A stretch of 64,000 nucleotides of DNA from Streptomyces sp. SW4 (GCA_003248315.1 QKWM01000001.1:1-64000); one strand, 5' to 3'; shown: positions 17,120 to 26,005, counted from the stretch's first letter. Numbers and translations: made by a program. Notes: generated from the letters alone by a model not told the origin.

Positions 17120-17924
17120 CCGGACTGCGGTACGTGTACGCCGTCTGCCGCCCCTTCGACGCGGCCCTGCAGTCGCAGCTGACGGGCGTCGCGGGCGATC
17201 CGCCCCGCCTGCTGCACCACCACGGGCTGGTGGCCGTGGTCAGCCATGTCCCCGAGGCGGACTTCGCGGAGGAGCCGCTGCGGGCGCATCTGGAGGATCT
17301 GGACTGGCTGGCCGCGACCGCCAGAGCCCACCAGCAGGTCGTCGACGCGCTCACCGTCGTCACCACGCCGCTGCCGCTCCGGCTGGCCACCGTCTTCCGG
17401 GACGACAGCGGCGTCCGCGTGATGATGGAGCAGCGCGAGGACGACTTCCGGCGCACCCTCGACCGGCTGGCCGGGCGGGTGGAATGGGGCGTGAAGGTGT
17501 TCGTCGAGGCGCCGGACCGCGGGCCGGACGCTCAGGCCGCCGCGCAGCCCGCCCGGCCGGCCTCCGGCCGGGACTACCTGCGGCAGCGGAGCATGCGGAC
17601 CCGGGCGCACGAGGACCTGTGGTCCCGCGCCGAGGAGTTCGCGACCCGGCTGCACGAGACGCTGTCCGCGCGCGCCGACGCGGCCCGGCTGCACGCCCCG
17701 CAGGACCCGCGGCTGTCCGGTGCCGCCGGTCGCAACGTCCTCAATGCCGCCTATTTGGTGCCGCGGAACAGTTCCGAGGAATTCGTGGAAATCGTGGACC
17801 GCACGAAGGACGACGCCCCGGAATTCGGGTGGAACTCACCGGGCCGTGGGCGGCCTATTCCTTCGCCGGCGAGGAGGGGGCCGGAAAGGAAACCGGAGAC
17901 GAGAACGAGGGGGAGGGCGCGTGA
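17116..17924 (+). CDS. gvpL: Gas vesicle protein GvpL (GvpL/GvpF family), frame-split
   Basis: ATG at 17116 overlaps the gvpJ stop. About 269 residues restored: GLRYVYAVCRPFDAAL at the N-terminus, LVAVVSHVPEADF, AHQQVVDALTVVTTPLPLRL, RVEWGVKVFVE, NVLNAAYLVPRNSSEEF and RVELTGPWAAYSF, the hallmarks of the family. One missing C near 17827 separates the frames. GvpL proteins interact with several Gvp proteins during assembly. It differs clearly from the first paralogue gvpF, so this is not a recent duplication. Confidence 0.88.
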
Positions 17925-18102
17925 CGGTCGTCGAACGCCGGGAGATCGCCCTGGTCGACCTGCTCGACCGGCTGCTGGCCGGCGGTGTGGTCATCACGGG
18001 GACATCACGCTGCGCATCGCGGACGTCGACCTGGTCCGCATCGACCTCAACGCGCTGATCAGCTCGGTCAACCGCGACGTGCCCTCGCCGTGGGGTGACT
18101 GA
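17921..18102 (+). CDS. gvpS: Gas vesicle protein GvpS (GvpA/J family), frame-split
   Basis: GTG at 17921 overlaps the gvpL stop. About 60 residues: IALVDLLDRLLAGGVVITGD, ITLRIADVDLVRIDLNALIS. This is the shortest form of the GvpA fold, without a tail. One missing G near 17998 (GGGGG read as GGGG) hides it, so no uninterrupted reading frame covers it. GvpS is the third GvpA/J-type protein of the operon and presumably a minor assembly component. Confidence 0.82.
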
Positions 18103-18103
18103 C

Positions 18104-18492
18104 GTGACCGCGCCCGGACCCGAACCCGACGGCACGCGGGGACCGCAGCCCGTCCCGCGCCCGTACCGGAGGAGTCCGCACCGGAGAAGTCCGTACCGGG
18201 AGACTCCGCACCGGACCGCCGCCGGCGTCTCGACCTCGACCCCGACACGGTCGAACGCGACCTGATCAAGCTCGTGCTGACCGTCGTGGAGCTGTTGCGC
18301 CAGCTCATGGAGCGCCAGGCGCTGCGCCGCTTCGACGAGGGCGACCTGTCCGAGGAGCAGGAGGAGCGCATCGGGCTCACCCTGATGCTCCTCGAGGACC
18401 GCATGACCGAACTGCGCGAGCGCTACGGACTGCGGCCCGAGGACCTGAACCTGGACCTCGGGCCGCTCGGACCGCTGCTGCCCCGGGAGTGA
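18104..18492 (+). CDS. gvpK: Gas vesicle protein GvpK, frame-split
   Basis: GTG at 18104, one base after the gvpS stop. The N-terminal 45 residues are a Pro/Glu/Ser-rich leader with short repeats (VPEESAPEKSVPGDSAP) and one missing C near 18161. The conserved core is RLDLDPDTVERDLIKLVLTV, LLRQLMERQALRRFD, LSEEQEERIGLTLMLLE, MTELRERYGLRPEDLNLDLG, all helical and typical of GvpK. It is the last gene of the operon, facing the small convergent gene at 18679. GvpN (AAA ATPase) and GvpC are absent. Confidence 0.88.
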
Positions 18493-18508
18493 CCTCCCGG
18501 GCAGCGCC

Positions 18509-18679
18509 TCACCACCTGTACCAGCGGCCCCGGCCGCCGCTCGCGGTCGTGCCGCGGGCCAGGAAGCCCAGCAGCCACAGGACCAGGACCGCCAGGGCGA
18601 TCCACCACAGCACCTTCACCGCGAATCCGGCGCCGAAAAGAATCACTGCCAGAAGCAGAACGAGCAGAAGTGGAACCAT
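18509..18679 (-). CDS. Small hydrophobic membrane protein (56 residues)
   Basis: ATG at 18679 is preceded by a perfect AGGAGG 9 nt away. The product is one long hydrophobic stretch with a small break (VPLLLVLLLAVILFGAGF, then VLWWIALAVLVLWLLGFLA) and ends in a basic Gly/Arg tail GGRGRWYRW, suggesting a two-helix or re-entrant membrane peptide with the tail in the cytosol. Similar small hydrophobic proteins are widespread in Streptomyces without assigned function. It converges on gvpK and lies downstream of the methyltransferase gene on the same strand, with 43 nt between them. Confidence 0.75.
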   Translation of the reverse strand: MVPLLLVLLLAVILFGAGFAVKVLWWIALAVLVLWLLGFLARGTTASGGRGRWYRW

Positions 18680-18722
18680 AGTGTGAAACCTCCTGCCGTA
18701 CTGGTTTCCCGGGAATCAGGAA

Positions 18723-19543
18723 TCAGGCTTCTTTACGGCACAGAATTTCTCCGTGCAGGACACCGAACCAGCCGTCCTCCCGCTCGCCCCATTCCCGCCA
18801 CGCGGCCGAGACGGCCCGCAGCTCCTCCGGCGTCGCGTGGCCGCCCTCCACGGCCCGGTCGGCGTAGGAGGAGGCGAGGGTGCGCTCCGCCCACAGCCCG
18901 CTCCACCACCGGCGCTCCTCCGGCGTGGCGAAGGTCCAGGTGGCGGAGGTCGCGGTGACGTCGGTCAGCCCCGCCCGCAGCGCCCAGGCCTTCAGCCGGC
19001 GCCCGGCGTCCGGCTCGCCGCCGTTGGCACGGGCGACCCGGCGGTACAGGTCCAGCCAGTCCTCCAGGCCGGGCGAGGCGGGGTACCAGGTCATCGCCGC
19101 GTAGTCCGCGTCGCGCACGGCGATCAGACCGCCCGGCCGGGTCACCCGCCGCATCTCCCGCAGCGCCCCGACGGGGTCGCCGACGTGCTGGAGCACCTGG
19201 TGGGCGTGGACCACGCAGAACGTGTCGTCCGGGTGGTCCAGCGCGTGCACGTCCGCCACCGCGAAGTCGACGTTGGCCACCCCCGCTCGGCGGCGGTGGC
19301 GCGGGCCCGCTCCAGGACGCCCGGCGCGCGGTCGACGCCGGTCACGTGACCGTCCGGGACGAGGGCCGCCAGATCGGCGGTGATGGTGCCCGGACCGCAG
19401 CCGACGTCCAGGATCCGCATGTGCGGCCGGAGGGAGCCGAGCAGGTACCCGGCGGAGTTGGCGGCGGTGCGCCAGGTGTGCGAGCGGAGCACGGACTCGT
19501 GGTGTCCGTGCGTGTAGACGGCGGTCTCCTCGGGACTGGGCAT
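18723..19543 (-). CDS. Class I SAM-dependent methyltransferase, frame-split
   Basis: ATG at 19543 with GAAGGGATC upstream. About 274 residues: SAM-binding motif I ILDVGCGPGTITADLA, motif II acidic GVDRAPG, VADVHALDHPDDTF, and HQVLQHVGDPVGALREMRRV with TRPGGLIAV, characteristic of UbiE/MenG-like methyltransferases. One G is missing near 19283. The C-terminal part (DVTATSATWTFATPEERRWW) resembles small-molecule methyltransferases of actinomycetes. The substrate cannot be told. An imperfect inverted repeat lies in its upstream region. Confidence 0.82.
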
Positions 19544-19619
19544 CGCTGATCCCTTCTCCGGCATGCGGGCGACGCCGCCGCACGGCACCCCCAGGGGCTG
19601 TCCGGCAGACCCCGGGCCC

Positions 19620-19644
19620 CGTACGGCGGTGTGATCACCGTACG
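19620..19644. promoter_or_regulatory. Imperfect palindrome upstream of the methyltransferase gene
   Basis: CGTAC-GGC-GGTG-TGAT-CACC-GTACG: both arms match except for a three-base bulge on one side. It lies 77 nt upstream of the methyltransferase start at 19543 and about 50 nt beyond the end of the PAP2/kinase gene, a reasonable place for a repressor operator. Confidence 0.35.
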
Positions 19645-19696
19645 CCCGCGTGTCGAATGATGAGACCCGTGTATCACCAAGTGGACTGACGAGGTG

Positions 19697-21202
19697 TCAG
19701 GAGAACAGTCCGCCGCCGGGCAGCGGCCGGTACACCGTGAGGGCCTGGGGCAGCTTCTCCAGCAACAGGTCGCCCTCGGTCTCGGTGACCTCGCCGTCGT
19801 ACGCCAGCAGCGTCCCGGGCGCGACCCCGGACAGGCGCAGCCGGCCCACCTGGACCGCCGCGTGCGCCGGGGACCGGGTCAGCGGCCCGGCGAGGGCCGC
19901 CGACAGCAGCCGCAGCGCGGGCCGCCGGCCGCCGTGCACCACGCGCACGTCGAGCTGCCCGTCCGCCAGATCCAGCCGCCGCCCCGGCGCCAGGCCCATG
20001 CGGTGGTACGTGCCGTTGCCCGCGAACAGCATCCACAGCGGCCGCCGCCGGCCCCGCACCTCCGCCTCCAGCGGATGCCGGTCGGCGCGCAGCACCCGCA
20101 CCGCCGCGAGCACCCCGGCCGGCCAGCCGCCGATCCGCGGCGACCAGTGCTCCCGCTCGCGCACCAGCTCCGGATACACCCCCAGACTGAACGTGTTGAG
20201 GAAGATCCCGCGCTGCTCGCCGGAGACGAACCGGCCCACGTCCACCCGCACGGCCTCGCCCTGCTCCAGCGCCCGGCACAGGGCCCGGACGTCCTCCACG
20301 CCGAGGTCGTAGGCGAAGTGGTTGAGCGTGCCGCCCGGCAGCACCGCCAGCGGCAGCCCGTACCGCAGCGCGACCTCGGCGGCGGCGTTCACCGTGCCGT
20401 CGCCGCCGCACACGCCGAGGACCCGGGCCCGGCCCGCCGCCTTCTCCAGCTCCTCGCGGACGTCACCCGGCTCGCACTCGACGACCTCCGCGCCGGGCAG
20501 CGCGTCGCACAGCGCGCGGACCCGGTCGGAGGTGCCCGAGGCGATGTTGGCGACCATCACCAGCCCCTCGCCCTCCTCCAGCGCCGGCACCTCGGCGCGC
20601 GGCCGGGCCGGCGGCACCAGCTGGGCGCGCGTCGGCACCATCCCGCGTACGGCGAACGCCGCCCCCACGCCGAGCGCGGCCCCGGCCAGCACGTCGCTGG
20701 GGAAGTGCACGCCGGTGTAGACACGGGAGAGGGCGACCGCACAGGCCAGCGGGGCCACGGCCGCACCCCAGGCCGGGGACTCCAGGGCCACCCCGGCCGC
20801 GAACGCCGCCGCCGACGCCGCGTGCCCCGACGGGAACGACGTCGTCACCGGCTGCCGCTTCAGCTGCCGCACCAGCGGCACCGGGTCCAGCACCGGACGC
20901 GGGCGGCGGACGCTGCGCTTGCCCAGGGTGTTGATGGTCAGGGAGGCCAGGCCCAGCGAGGCGACACCGCGCAGGGCGGCACGGCGGGCCCGCGGCGTAC
21001 GGGTCGCGGCCAGCGCCGCGGCCGCCGCGAACCACAGCACACCGTGGTTGGCGCTGTTGCTGAGACGGGGCAGCACACGGTCGCCGGCCGGCCAGTGCCG
21101 GGCGGCGACCGCCTCGAACAGCCGCTGGTCGAGCCGCAGGAACCGGTTGCGGACGGGATGCGGTCCGGGCGTCGGGGCGGTGAGGTCTACGTCGGGGCTC
21201 AT
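19697..21202 (-). CDS. PAP2 phosphatase / diacylglycerol kinase fusion protein
   Basis: Intact, 501 residues, two enzymes in one chain. Residues about 1-215 are a PAP2 membrane phosphatase: KRSVRRPRP, FPSGHAASAAAF and SRVYTGVHFPSD give motifs C1, C2 and C3 with the catalytic His residues, set among hydrophobic helices. Residues about 240-500 are a DAGK/LCB-kinase catalytic domain: VCGGDGTVNAAAE (nucleotide site), LPGGTLNHFAYDLG and FAGNGTYHRMG. The fusion, frequent in actinobacteria, would interconvert lipid phosphates at the inner face of the membrane. A plausible substrate is phosphatidic acid or undecaprenyl phosphate; not shown. Confidence 0.9.
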   Translation of the reverse strand: MSPDVDLTAPTPGPHPVRNRFLRLDQRLFEAVAARHWPAGDRVLPRLSNSANHGVLWFAAAAALAATRTPRARRAALRGVASLGLASLTINTLGKRSVRRPRPVLDPVPLVRQLKRQPVTTSFPSGHAASAAAFAAGVALESPAWGAAVAPLACAVALSRVYTGVHFPSDVLAGAALGVGAAFAVRGMVPTRAQLVPPARPRAEVPALEEGEGLVMVANIASGTSDRVRALCDALPGAEVVECEPGDVREELEKAAGRARVLGVCGGDGTVNAAAEVALRYGLPLAVLPGGTLNHFAYDLGVEDVRALCRALEQGEAVRVDVGRFVSGEQRGIFLNTFSLGVYPELVREREHWSPRIGGWPAGVLAAVRVLRADRHPLEAEVRGRRRPLWMLFAGNGTYHRMGLAPGRRLDLADGQLDVRVVHGGRRPALRLLSAALAGPLTRSPAHAAVQVGRLRLSGVAPGTLLAYDGEVTETEGDLLLEKLPQALTVYRPLPGGGLFS

Positions 21203-21305
21203 GCCCTGCGCCTACCCGGCGAACGGCGGTTCCAGCGCGGACGCCCCGACGGCCGCGGCGAAAACCGGTTGCCGCGCCCCGGGGCCCGCCACACAATCGC
21301 CTCCC

Positions 21306-22925
21306 ATGGGCCATCTCGAAGCAGCGCACCTGGAGTACCACCTCCCCGACGGGAGGGCACTGCTCGGCGATGTCTCCTTCCGGGTGGGCGACGGAAGCGT
21401 CGTCGCCCTGGTCGGTCCCAACGGCGCCGGGAAGACCACCCTGCTGCGGCTGCTGGCCGGCGAACTCGCGCCGCACGGCGGCAGCGTCTCGGTCAGCGGC
21501 GGCCTCGGGGTGATGCGCCAGTTCGTGGGCTCGGTGCGCGACGAGACGACCGTGCGCGACCTGCTGGTGGCCGTCGCGCCGCCGCGCGTCCGCGAGGCCG
21601 CGCGCGCCGTCGACGCCGCCGAGCACGCGGTCATGTCCCGCGACGACGAGGCCGCCCAGCTCCGCTACGCCCAGGCGCTCGCCGACTGGGCCGAGGCCCG
21701 CGGCTACGAGGCGGAGACCCTGTGGGACATGTGCACCACGGCCGCGCTGGGCGTCCCTTACGAGAAGGCGCAGTGGCGGCAGGTGCGCACGCTGTCCGGC
21801 GGGGAGCAGAAGCGGCTGGTGCTGGAGGCGCTGCTGCGCGGCCCCGACGAGGTGCTGCTGCTCGACGAGCCCGACAACTACCTCGACGTGCCCGGCAAAC
21901 GGTGGCTGGAGCAGCGGCTCGCCGAGACCCGCAAGACCGTCCTGTTCGTCTCCCACGACCGGGAGCTGCTCGCCCGCGCCGCCGAGCGGATCGTCTCCCT
22001 CGAACCGGGCCCGGCCGGCGCCGACGCCTGGGTGCACGGCGGCGGCTTCGCGACGTACCACGAGGCCCGGCGCGAACGCTTCGCCCGCTTCGAGGAGTTG
22101 CGCCGCCGCTGGGACGAGAAGCACGCCCAGCTGAAGAAGCTGGTGCTGAATTTGCGTCAGGCCGCCGCCAACAGCGACGACATGGCCTCGCGCTACCGGG
22201 CCGCCCAGACCCGGCTGCGCAAGTTCGAGGAGGCCGGGCCGCCACCGGAGCCGCCGCGCGAGCAGGACATCCGGATGCGGCTCAAGGGCGGCCGGACCGG
22301 CGTGCGCGCCGTCACCTGCGAGCGGCTGGAACTGACCGGCCTGATGAAACCCTTCGACCTGGAGGTCTTCTACGGCGAACGGGTCGCCGTGCTCGGCTCC
22401 AACGGCTCCGGCAAGTCCCACTTCCTGCGCCTGCTGGCCGGCGAGGACGTCGCGCACACCGGGCGCTTCCGGCTCGGCGCGCGCGTCGTGCCCGGCCACT
22501 TCGCGCAGACCCACGCCCACCCCGAACTGGAGGGCCGCACCCTGCTGGACATCCTGTGGCGGGAACACGCCCAGGACCGGGGCGCCGCCATGTCCCGGCT
22601 GCGCCGCTACGAACTGACCCGGCAGGCCGAGCAGACCTTCGACCGGCTCTCCGGCGGCCAGCAGGCCCGCTTCCAGATCCTGCTGCTGGAACTCCAGGGC
22701 GTCACCGCCCTGCTCCTCGACGAGCCGACCGACAACCTCGACCTGGAGTCCGCCGACGCCCTGCAGGAAGGGCTGGAGGCCTTCGAGGGCACGGTCCTCG
22801 CGGTCACCCACGACCGCTGGTTCGCCCGCTCCTTCGACCGCTTCCTGGTCTTCGGCAGCGACGGCCGGGTCCGCGAGACCGCGGAGCCGGTATGGGACGA
22901 GCGGCGGGTCGAACGCGTGCGCTGA
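21306..22925 (+). CDS. ABC-F family ATP-binding protein
   Basis: Intact, about 539 residues from ATG 21306. Two ATPase domains and no membrane helices: Walker A GPNGAGKTT and GSNGSGKSH, signatures LSGGEQKR and LSGGQQAR, Walker B LLLDEPDNYLDV and LLLDEPTDNLDL, with a charged linker (KHAQLKKLVLNLRQ) between them as in ABC-F translation factors. ABC-F proteins act on ribosomes or give antibiotic resistance. The first Walker B has DNYLD in place of DNHLD, and the second P-loop ends in H rather than T or S after the Lys, which is unusual. Converges on the baeRF-like gene. Confidence 0.88.
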   Translation: MGHLEAAHLEYHLPDGRALLGDVSFRVGDGSVVALVGPNGAGKTTLLRLLAGELAPHGGSVSVSGGLGVMRQFVGSVRDETTVRDLLVAVAPPRVREAARAVDAAEHAVMSRDDEAAQLRYAQALADWAEARGYEAETLWDMCTTAALGVPYEKAQWRQVRTLSGGEQKRLVLEALLRGPDEVLLLDEPDNYLDVPGKRWLEQRLAETRKTVLFVSHDRELLARAAERIVSLEPGPAGADAWVHGGGFATYHEARRERFARFEELRRRWDEKHAQLKKLVLNLRQAAANSDDMASRYRAAQTRLRKFEEAGPPPEPPREQDIRMRLKGGRTGVRAVTCERLELTGLMKPFDLEVFYGERVAVLGSNGSGKSHFLRLLAGEDVAHTGRFRLGARVVPGHFAQTHAHPELEGRTLLDILWREHAQDRGAAMSRLRRYELTRQAEQTFDRLSGGQQARFQILLLELQGVTALLLDEPTDNLDLESADALQEGLEAFEGTVLAVTHDRWFARSFDRFLVFGSDGRVRETAEPVWDERRVERVR

Positions 22926-22972
22926 CCCGCCGCCCGTGCGCGGCACACCGGACCCGCATCACCGGGCTCGGG

Positions 22973-24090
22973 TCACTTCCAGCGCAGCAGCGCGCCGAGC
23001 CCGCCGACCGGGGCGTCCTCGCCGTCCTCCGGCAGCGCCGGGACCACCGAGATCGCCGGGGCGCCGGTCATCACCGCCGAACGCAGCAGCGCGTCGTCCG
23101 CGCGGGCCGACCAGGAGTGCTGCTCGCCGAGCGTCTTCAGCTCGGTGCGGCGCACCGCCAGCTGGTCCGGGTCCTCGCCGATCCACACCTCGCGGTGCGT
23201 GTCCGGCCCGTCCGGGATGACCAGCAGCTCGTCGATGCGGTGCTCACGGGCGGCCTCCACCAGCGCCGGCACGCCCTCCACCGCGGCGGCCCGGCCCTCC
23301 CCGTCCGGGGTGCGGGCGGCGAGGAACCGGTCCAGGTCCTGCTGGGCCCGGGTCCGCACGTGCTCGTCGCGCAGCCGCTCCACCTCGTCGTCCAGCAGCC
23401 GGCTGCCGGAGCCGCGGGAGGCCTCCACGACCCGGTCCTGAAGCCGCTTGGGCAGCCGCTCGTGCACCGAGCGCCGCTCCCGGTCGTCGCCCACCAGGAT
23501 CAGCAGGTCGGCGCGGGTCTCCTCCTGGCACACGGCGAGCGCGTCGGCGATCTCCGCCGCGTTGTGCTCCCAGGTGTTCTCCACCCGCAGCTGGAAGTGA
23601 CGCTCGGACCAGTCCACCGTGCTGGTGCGGTGCACCGGCCACTGCCGTCCGGTCACCGAGCCCGCGTCCTGGCTGCCCAGCGCGCTGCGCAGCTCGAAGT
23701 CGGCGCCCTTGCGGTCGATGTACGCCACCACGCACACCGGGTCCTCGCCGGCCAGCTCCAGCAGCGGCGCCACGTGCGGCAGCGGCGCCCAGTGGGCGGA
23801 GGTGCCCCCTGCGGCCGGCGGGCCAGCGGCGGGTCCAGCACCACCTGTCCCGCGCGGGCGAACAGGGCGCGTCCGTGCGGGTCGGAGGAGTGCCGCAGGT
23901 CGTCCACCGCCTCCTGCACGGCCCGGCAGGTCGCCTCGTCGGCGCCCTGCTCCGCCAGCTCCCGGGCCACCGCCGCGGCCGTCAGCTCGCGGGCGTGGGC
24001 GGTGTCCTCCGCATGGCGGGAGAGGTCGACGTACACGGAGGCCCAGGGGCCGGGATGTTCGTAGAGTGGGTGCAGAAAGGCGAGATCCAT
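22973..24090 (-). CDS. baeRF / Vms1-like release-factor-family protein, frame-split
   Basis: ATG at 24090 after GGGAGGGAACC. Restored length about 372 residues, with one missing G near 23806. N-terminal blocks HPGPWASVYVDLSRH, DDLRHSSDPHGRALFARAG and C-terminal ARADDALLRSAVMTGAPAIS match actinobacterial Rv2629-type proteins, classed as bacterial archaeo-eukaryotic release-factor homologues. Known relatives link to dormancy or ribosome rescue, but no reaction is established here. I do not see a canonical GGQ tripeptide in the chain. It lies next to an ABC-F gene, another ribosome-associated family, transcribed towards it. Confidence 0.72.
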
Positions 24091-24113
24091 GGTTCCCTCC
24101 CGGATGCCGCTCG

Positions 24114-24139
24114 GGGTGGTGTTTCACCGGGGCGGGTAC
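24114..24139 (+). promoter_or_regulatory. SigB-type promoter candidate for a leaderless gene
   Basis: GGGT (24114-24117), 16 nt, then GGGTAC (24134-24139) fits GNNT-N14-16-GGGTAY of Streptomyces SigB promoters. The -10 ends 9 nt before ATG 24149 and no Shine-Dalgarno is present, so transcription would start close to the start codon. Compare the GGGTAC at 6654. Confidence 0.4.
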
Positions 24140-24148
24140 CCGGACCGC

Positions 24149-24436
24149 ATGAACGAACACGACACGTGGGACGGCACCATGACCGGAGTGGACCCGGAGC
24201 GACTGGACGACCAGCAGCTCATGAAGGAGCTGGAGACCATCCACCGCACCCGCCACGACACGCTGCTCTACGGCTCCAACGACGCTCTGCGCGCCCACAA
24301 CGAACGCATGGCCCAGCTCGAGGGCGAGTGGCTGCGCCGCAACCCGCGCCGCCCCGTGGCCGCCGGCCGCACCCGGGAGGGCGCCCGCGAACGCGGCTCC
24401 GGCCAGACCGCGACCCCCGGCACGCCCGGCACCTGA
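24149..24436 (+). CDS. DUF6158-like small soluble protein
   Basis: 95 residues from ATG 24149; ATG 24179 is an alternative start. The core GVDPERLDDQQLMKELETIHRTRH and LLYGSNDALRAHNERMAQLE is a helical pair rich in charges, ending with GRTREGARERGSG. I recognise it as close to the DUF6158 proteins of Streptomyces, with no known function. The C-terminal TATPGTPGT merges into short CCCGGCACC repeats that continue after the stop. The putative stress promoter in front suggests stress expression; inference only. Confidence 0.65.
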   Translation: MNEHDTWDGTMTGVDPERLDDQQLMKELETIHRTRHDTLLYGSNDALRAHNERMAQLEGEWLRRNPRRPVAAGRTREGARERGSGQTATPGTPGT

Positions 24437-24477
24437 GCCCCCGGCACGCCCGGCACCTGCGCGCCCGGCACCTGAGA

Positions 24478-24515
24478 GGGCACCCCGCCGAGACCCGTGG
24501 TCCCGTGGGGTGCCC
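24478..24515. terminator. Bidirectional hairpin between convergent genes
   Basis: GGGCACCCC (24478-24486) pairs perfectly with GGGGTGCCC (24507-24515) around a 20-nt loop. No U tract follows on either strand, as is usual for GC-rich actinobacterial terminators. It sits between the ends of the DUF6158-like gene and the DJ-1/PfpI gene. Confidence 0.6.
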
Positions 24516-24551
24516 GTCCCTCCGGCGCGCGCCCGCCGCGGCGGGCGCCGC

Positions 24552-25094
24552 TCAGCTCCCGGCCCTGCCGAACTCGGCCAGGAACGTCTCGCAGAACGCC
24601 TTCAGGTCGTCCGGCTTGCGGCTGGTGATCAGCTTGTTGTTCCCGTGGTCGCAGACCTTCACCTGCTCGTCGACCCAGGTGCCGCCGGCGTTGCGGATGT
24701 CCGTCCGCAGGCTCGGCCACGAGGTCAGCACCCGGCCCCGTACGACGTCGGCCTCGACCAGCGTCCAGGGCGCGTGGCAGATCGCGGCGACCGGGCGGCC
24801 CTGGGTGAAGAAGTCCTTCACGAACGCCACGGCCTTGTCGTCCATCCGCAGGAAGTCCGGGTTGGCCACTCCGCCGGGCAGCACCAGGGCGCCGAACGCG
24901 TCCGCGGAGGTGTCGCCCACCACCTCGTCCACGGGGAAGGTGTCCGCCTTGTCGAGGTGGTCGAACGCCTGGATCTCGCCCGGCTCCGTGGAGACGAGCA
25001 CCGGCTCGTGACCGGCGTCCTTCGCCGCCTGCCACGGCTCGGTCAGCTCCACCTGCTCCACGCCCTCGGGTGCGGCCAGGAATGCGATGCGCAT
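24552..25094 (-). CDS. DJ-1/PfpI-family glutamine-amidotransferase-like protein
   Basis: Intact, about 180 residues from ATG 25094 (MRIAFLAAPEGVEQVELT). Nucleophile elbow VAAICHAPWTLVEAD (Cys, then His), GALVLPGGVANPDFLR and KLITSRKPDDLKAFCE are the PfpI/YhbO pattern. Such proteins act as stress-induced chaperones or glyoxalase-like repair enzymes in the cytosol; protease activity is doubtful. It is 9 nt downstream of the CBS gene on the same strand, so the two form a probable operon. Longer frames upstream of ATG 25094 run into the CBS gene and were rejected. Confidence 0.85.
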   Translation of the reverse strand: MRIAFLAAPEGVEQVELTEPWQAAKDAGHEPVLVSTEPGEIQAFDHLDKADTFPVDEVVGDTSADAFGALVLPGGVANPDFLRMDDKAVAFVKDFFTQGRPVAAICHAPWTLVEADVVRGRVLTSWPSLRTDIRNAGGTWVDEQVKVCDHGNNKLITSRKPDDLKAFCETFLAEFGRAGS

Positions 25095-25102
25095 GATTGC
25101 TG

Positions 25103-25566
25103 TCACGTCCTTTCCGTTGTTCCGGTGCCTGCTGCGGTGTCCGGGCCGCGCGTGTCGGGATCCGCGCGGCTGATGTCCGCCAGCGCCGAGGACGGGTCCT
25201 CCGCCTCGGCGAGGTCGGCGAGGGTCACCATCCCCACCGGCAGCCCGTTCTCCACGACCGGCAGCCGCCGGACGGCGTGCTCGCGCATCAGCGCCACCGC
25301 GTCGGACACCGGGTCGTCCGGGGCGACCACCAGCGGGTCGGGCGTGCACACCGACCGCGCGCCCACGGTCAGCGGGTCGATGCCCTCGGCCACGGCCCGC
25401 ACCGCGATGTCACGGTCGGTGAGCACCCCGACGATGCGCTGTCCGTCGGCCACCACCACGTCGCCGATGTTCTGCGAGCGCATCAGCTGCGCCGCCTCGA
25501 CGAGCGAGGCGTCCGGGCGGACGGCGACCACGCCCGGGTCATCACGTCCTTCACGTACTGGGCCAT
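25103..25566 (-). CDS. CBS-domain pair protein, frame-split
   Basis: ATG at 25566 gives MAQYVKDVMTPGVVAVRPDA once one missing C near 25540 is restored. Two CBS motifs follow: LMRSQNIGDVVVADGQRIVG with LTDRDIAVRAVA, then DPVSDAVALMREHAVRRLPVVE with PVGMVTLADLAEAED. Stand-alone CBS pairs bind adenosyl nucleotides and are often stress induced in Streptomyces and mycobacteria. About 154 residues, normal. Together with the downstream DJ-1 gene and the DUF2795 gene upstream, all on the minus strand, it makes a small stress-type cluster. Confidence 0.85.
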
Positions 25567-25615
25567 GGCCGGGACCCTTCCTCACGGGGCCGTGCCCTCG
25601 CACGGCCCCTGGTGG

Positions 25616-26005
25616 TCACGTACCGCCCCGCCCGGACCCGGTGACGGCCTCGGCCAGTTCCTGGACGGTGGCGTAGTGCGACTTGTGCGGCAGCCCTTCG
25701 ACCCGTTCCACGAGGGCGTCGGGCGCGTTGTCGCGGCGCAGCGCGCGCGCCAGCTCCCGCGGGGTCGCGGGAAACGCGCCGCGGGTCAGGTGCCGGGCCA
25801 GCTCCAGCCGGAGCGACTCCAGGAGCGACGGCCCGCGGCCCGGCGTCACCGGACCGTGGGCGACCTCCGGGTCGTCGTCGGCGGTCGGCTCCGGGTCGTG
25901 CCACTCCTCGGTGCGGGTGGGGTGCCCGGACTTGAGCAGACCCTGCAGTTCGTGCTTCATCTCGTCGTCGCGGTGGACGCTCAGCCGGTCGCTGCCTCGC
26001 TGCAT
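25616..26005 (-). CDS. DUF2795 domain protein
   Basis: ATG at 26005 directly after GGAGGGAGAC; about 129 residues. The N-terminal part (MQRGSDRLSVHRDDEMKHEL) introduces a short helix; the C-terminal part RLELARHLTRGAFPATPREL, DNAPDALVERVEGLP, HYATVQELAEAVTG contains the DUF2795 fold, a small helical domain found in actinobacterial stress loci. The function is not known. A longer frame to 26119 was rejected because the added sequence is low complexity and lacks a ribosome site. Confidence 0.75.
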   Translation of the reverse strand: MQRGSDRLSVHRDDEMKHELQGLLKSGHPTRTEEWHDPEPTADDDPEVAHGPVTPGRGPSLLESLRLELARHLTRGAFPATPRELARALRRDNAPDALVERVEGLPHKSHYATVQELAEAVTGSGRGGT

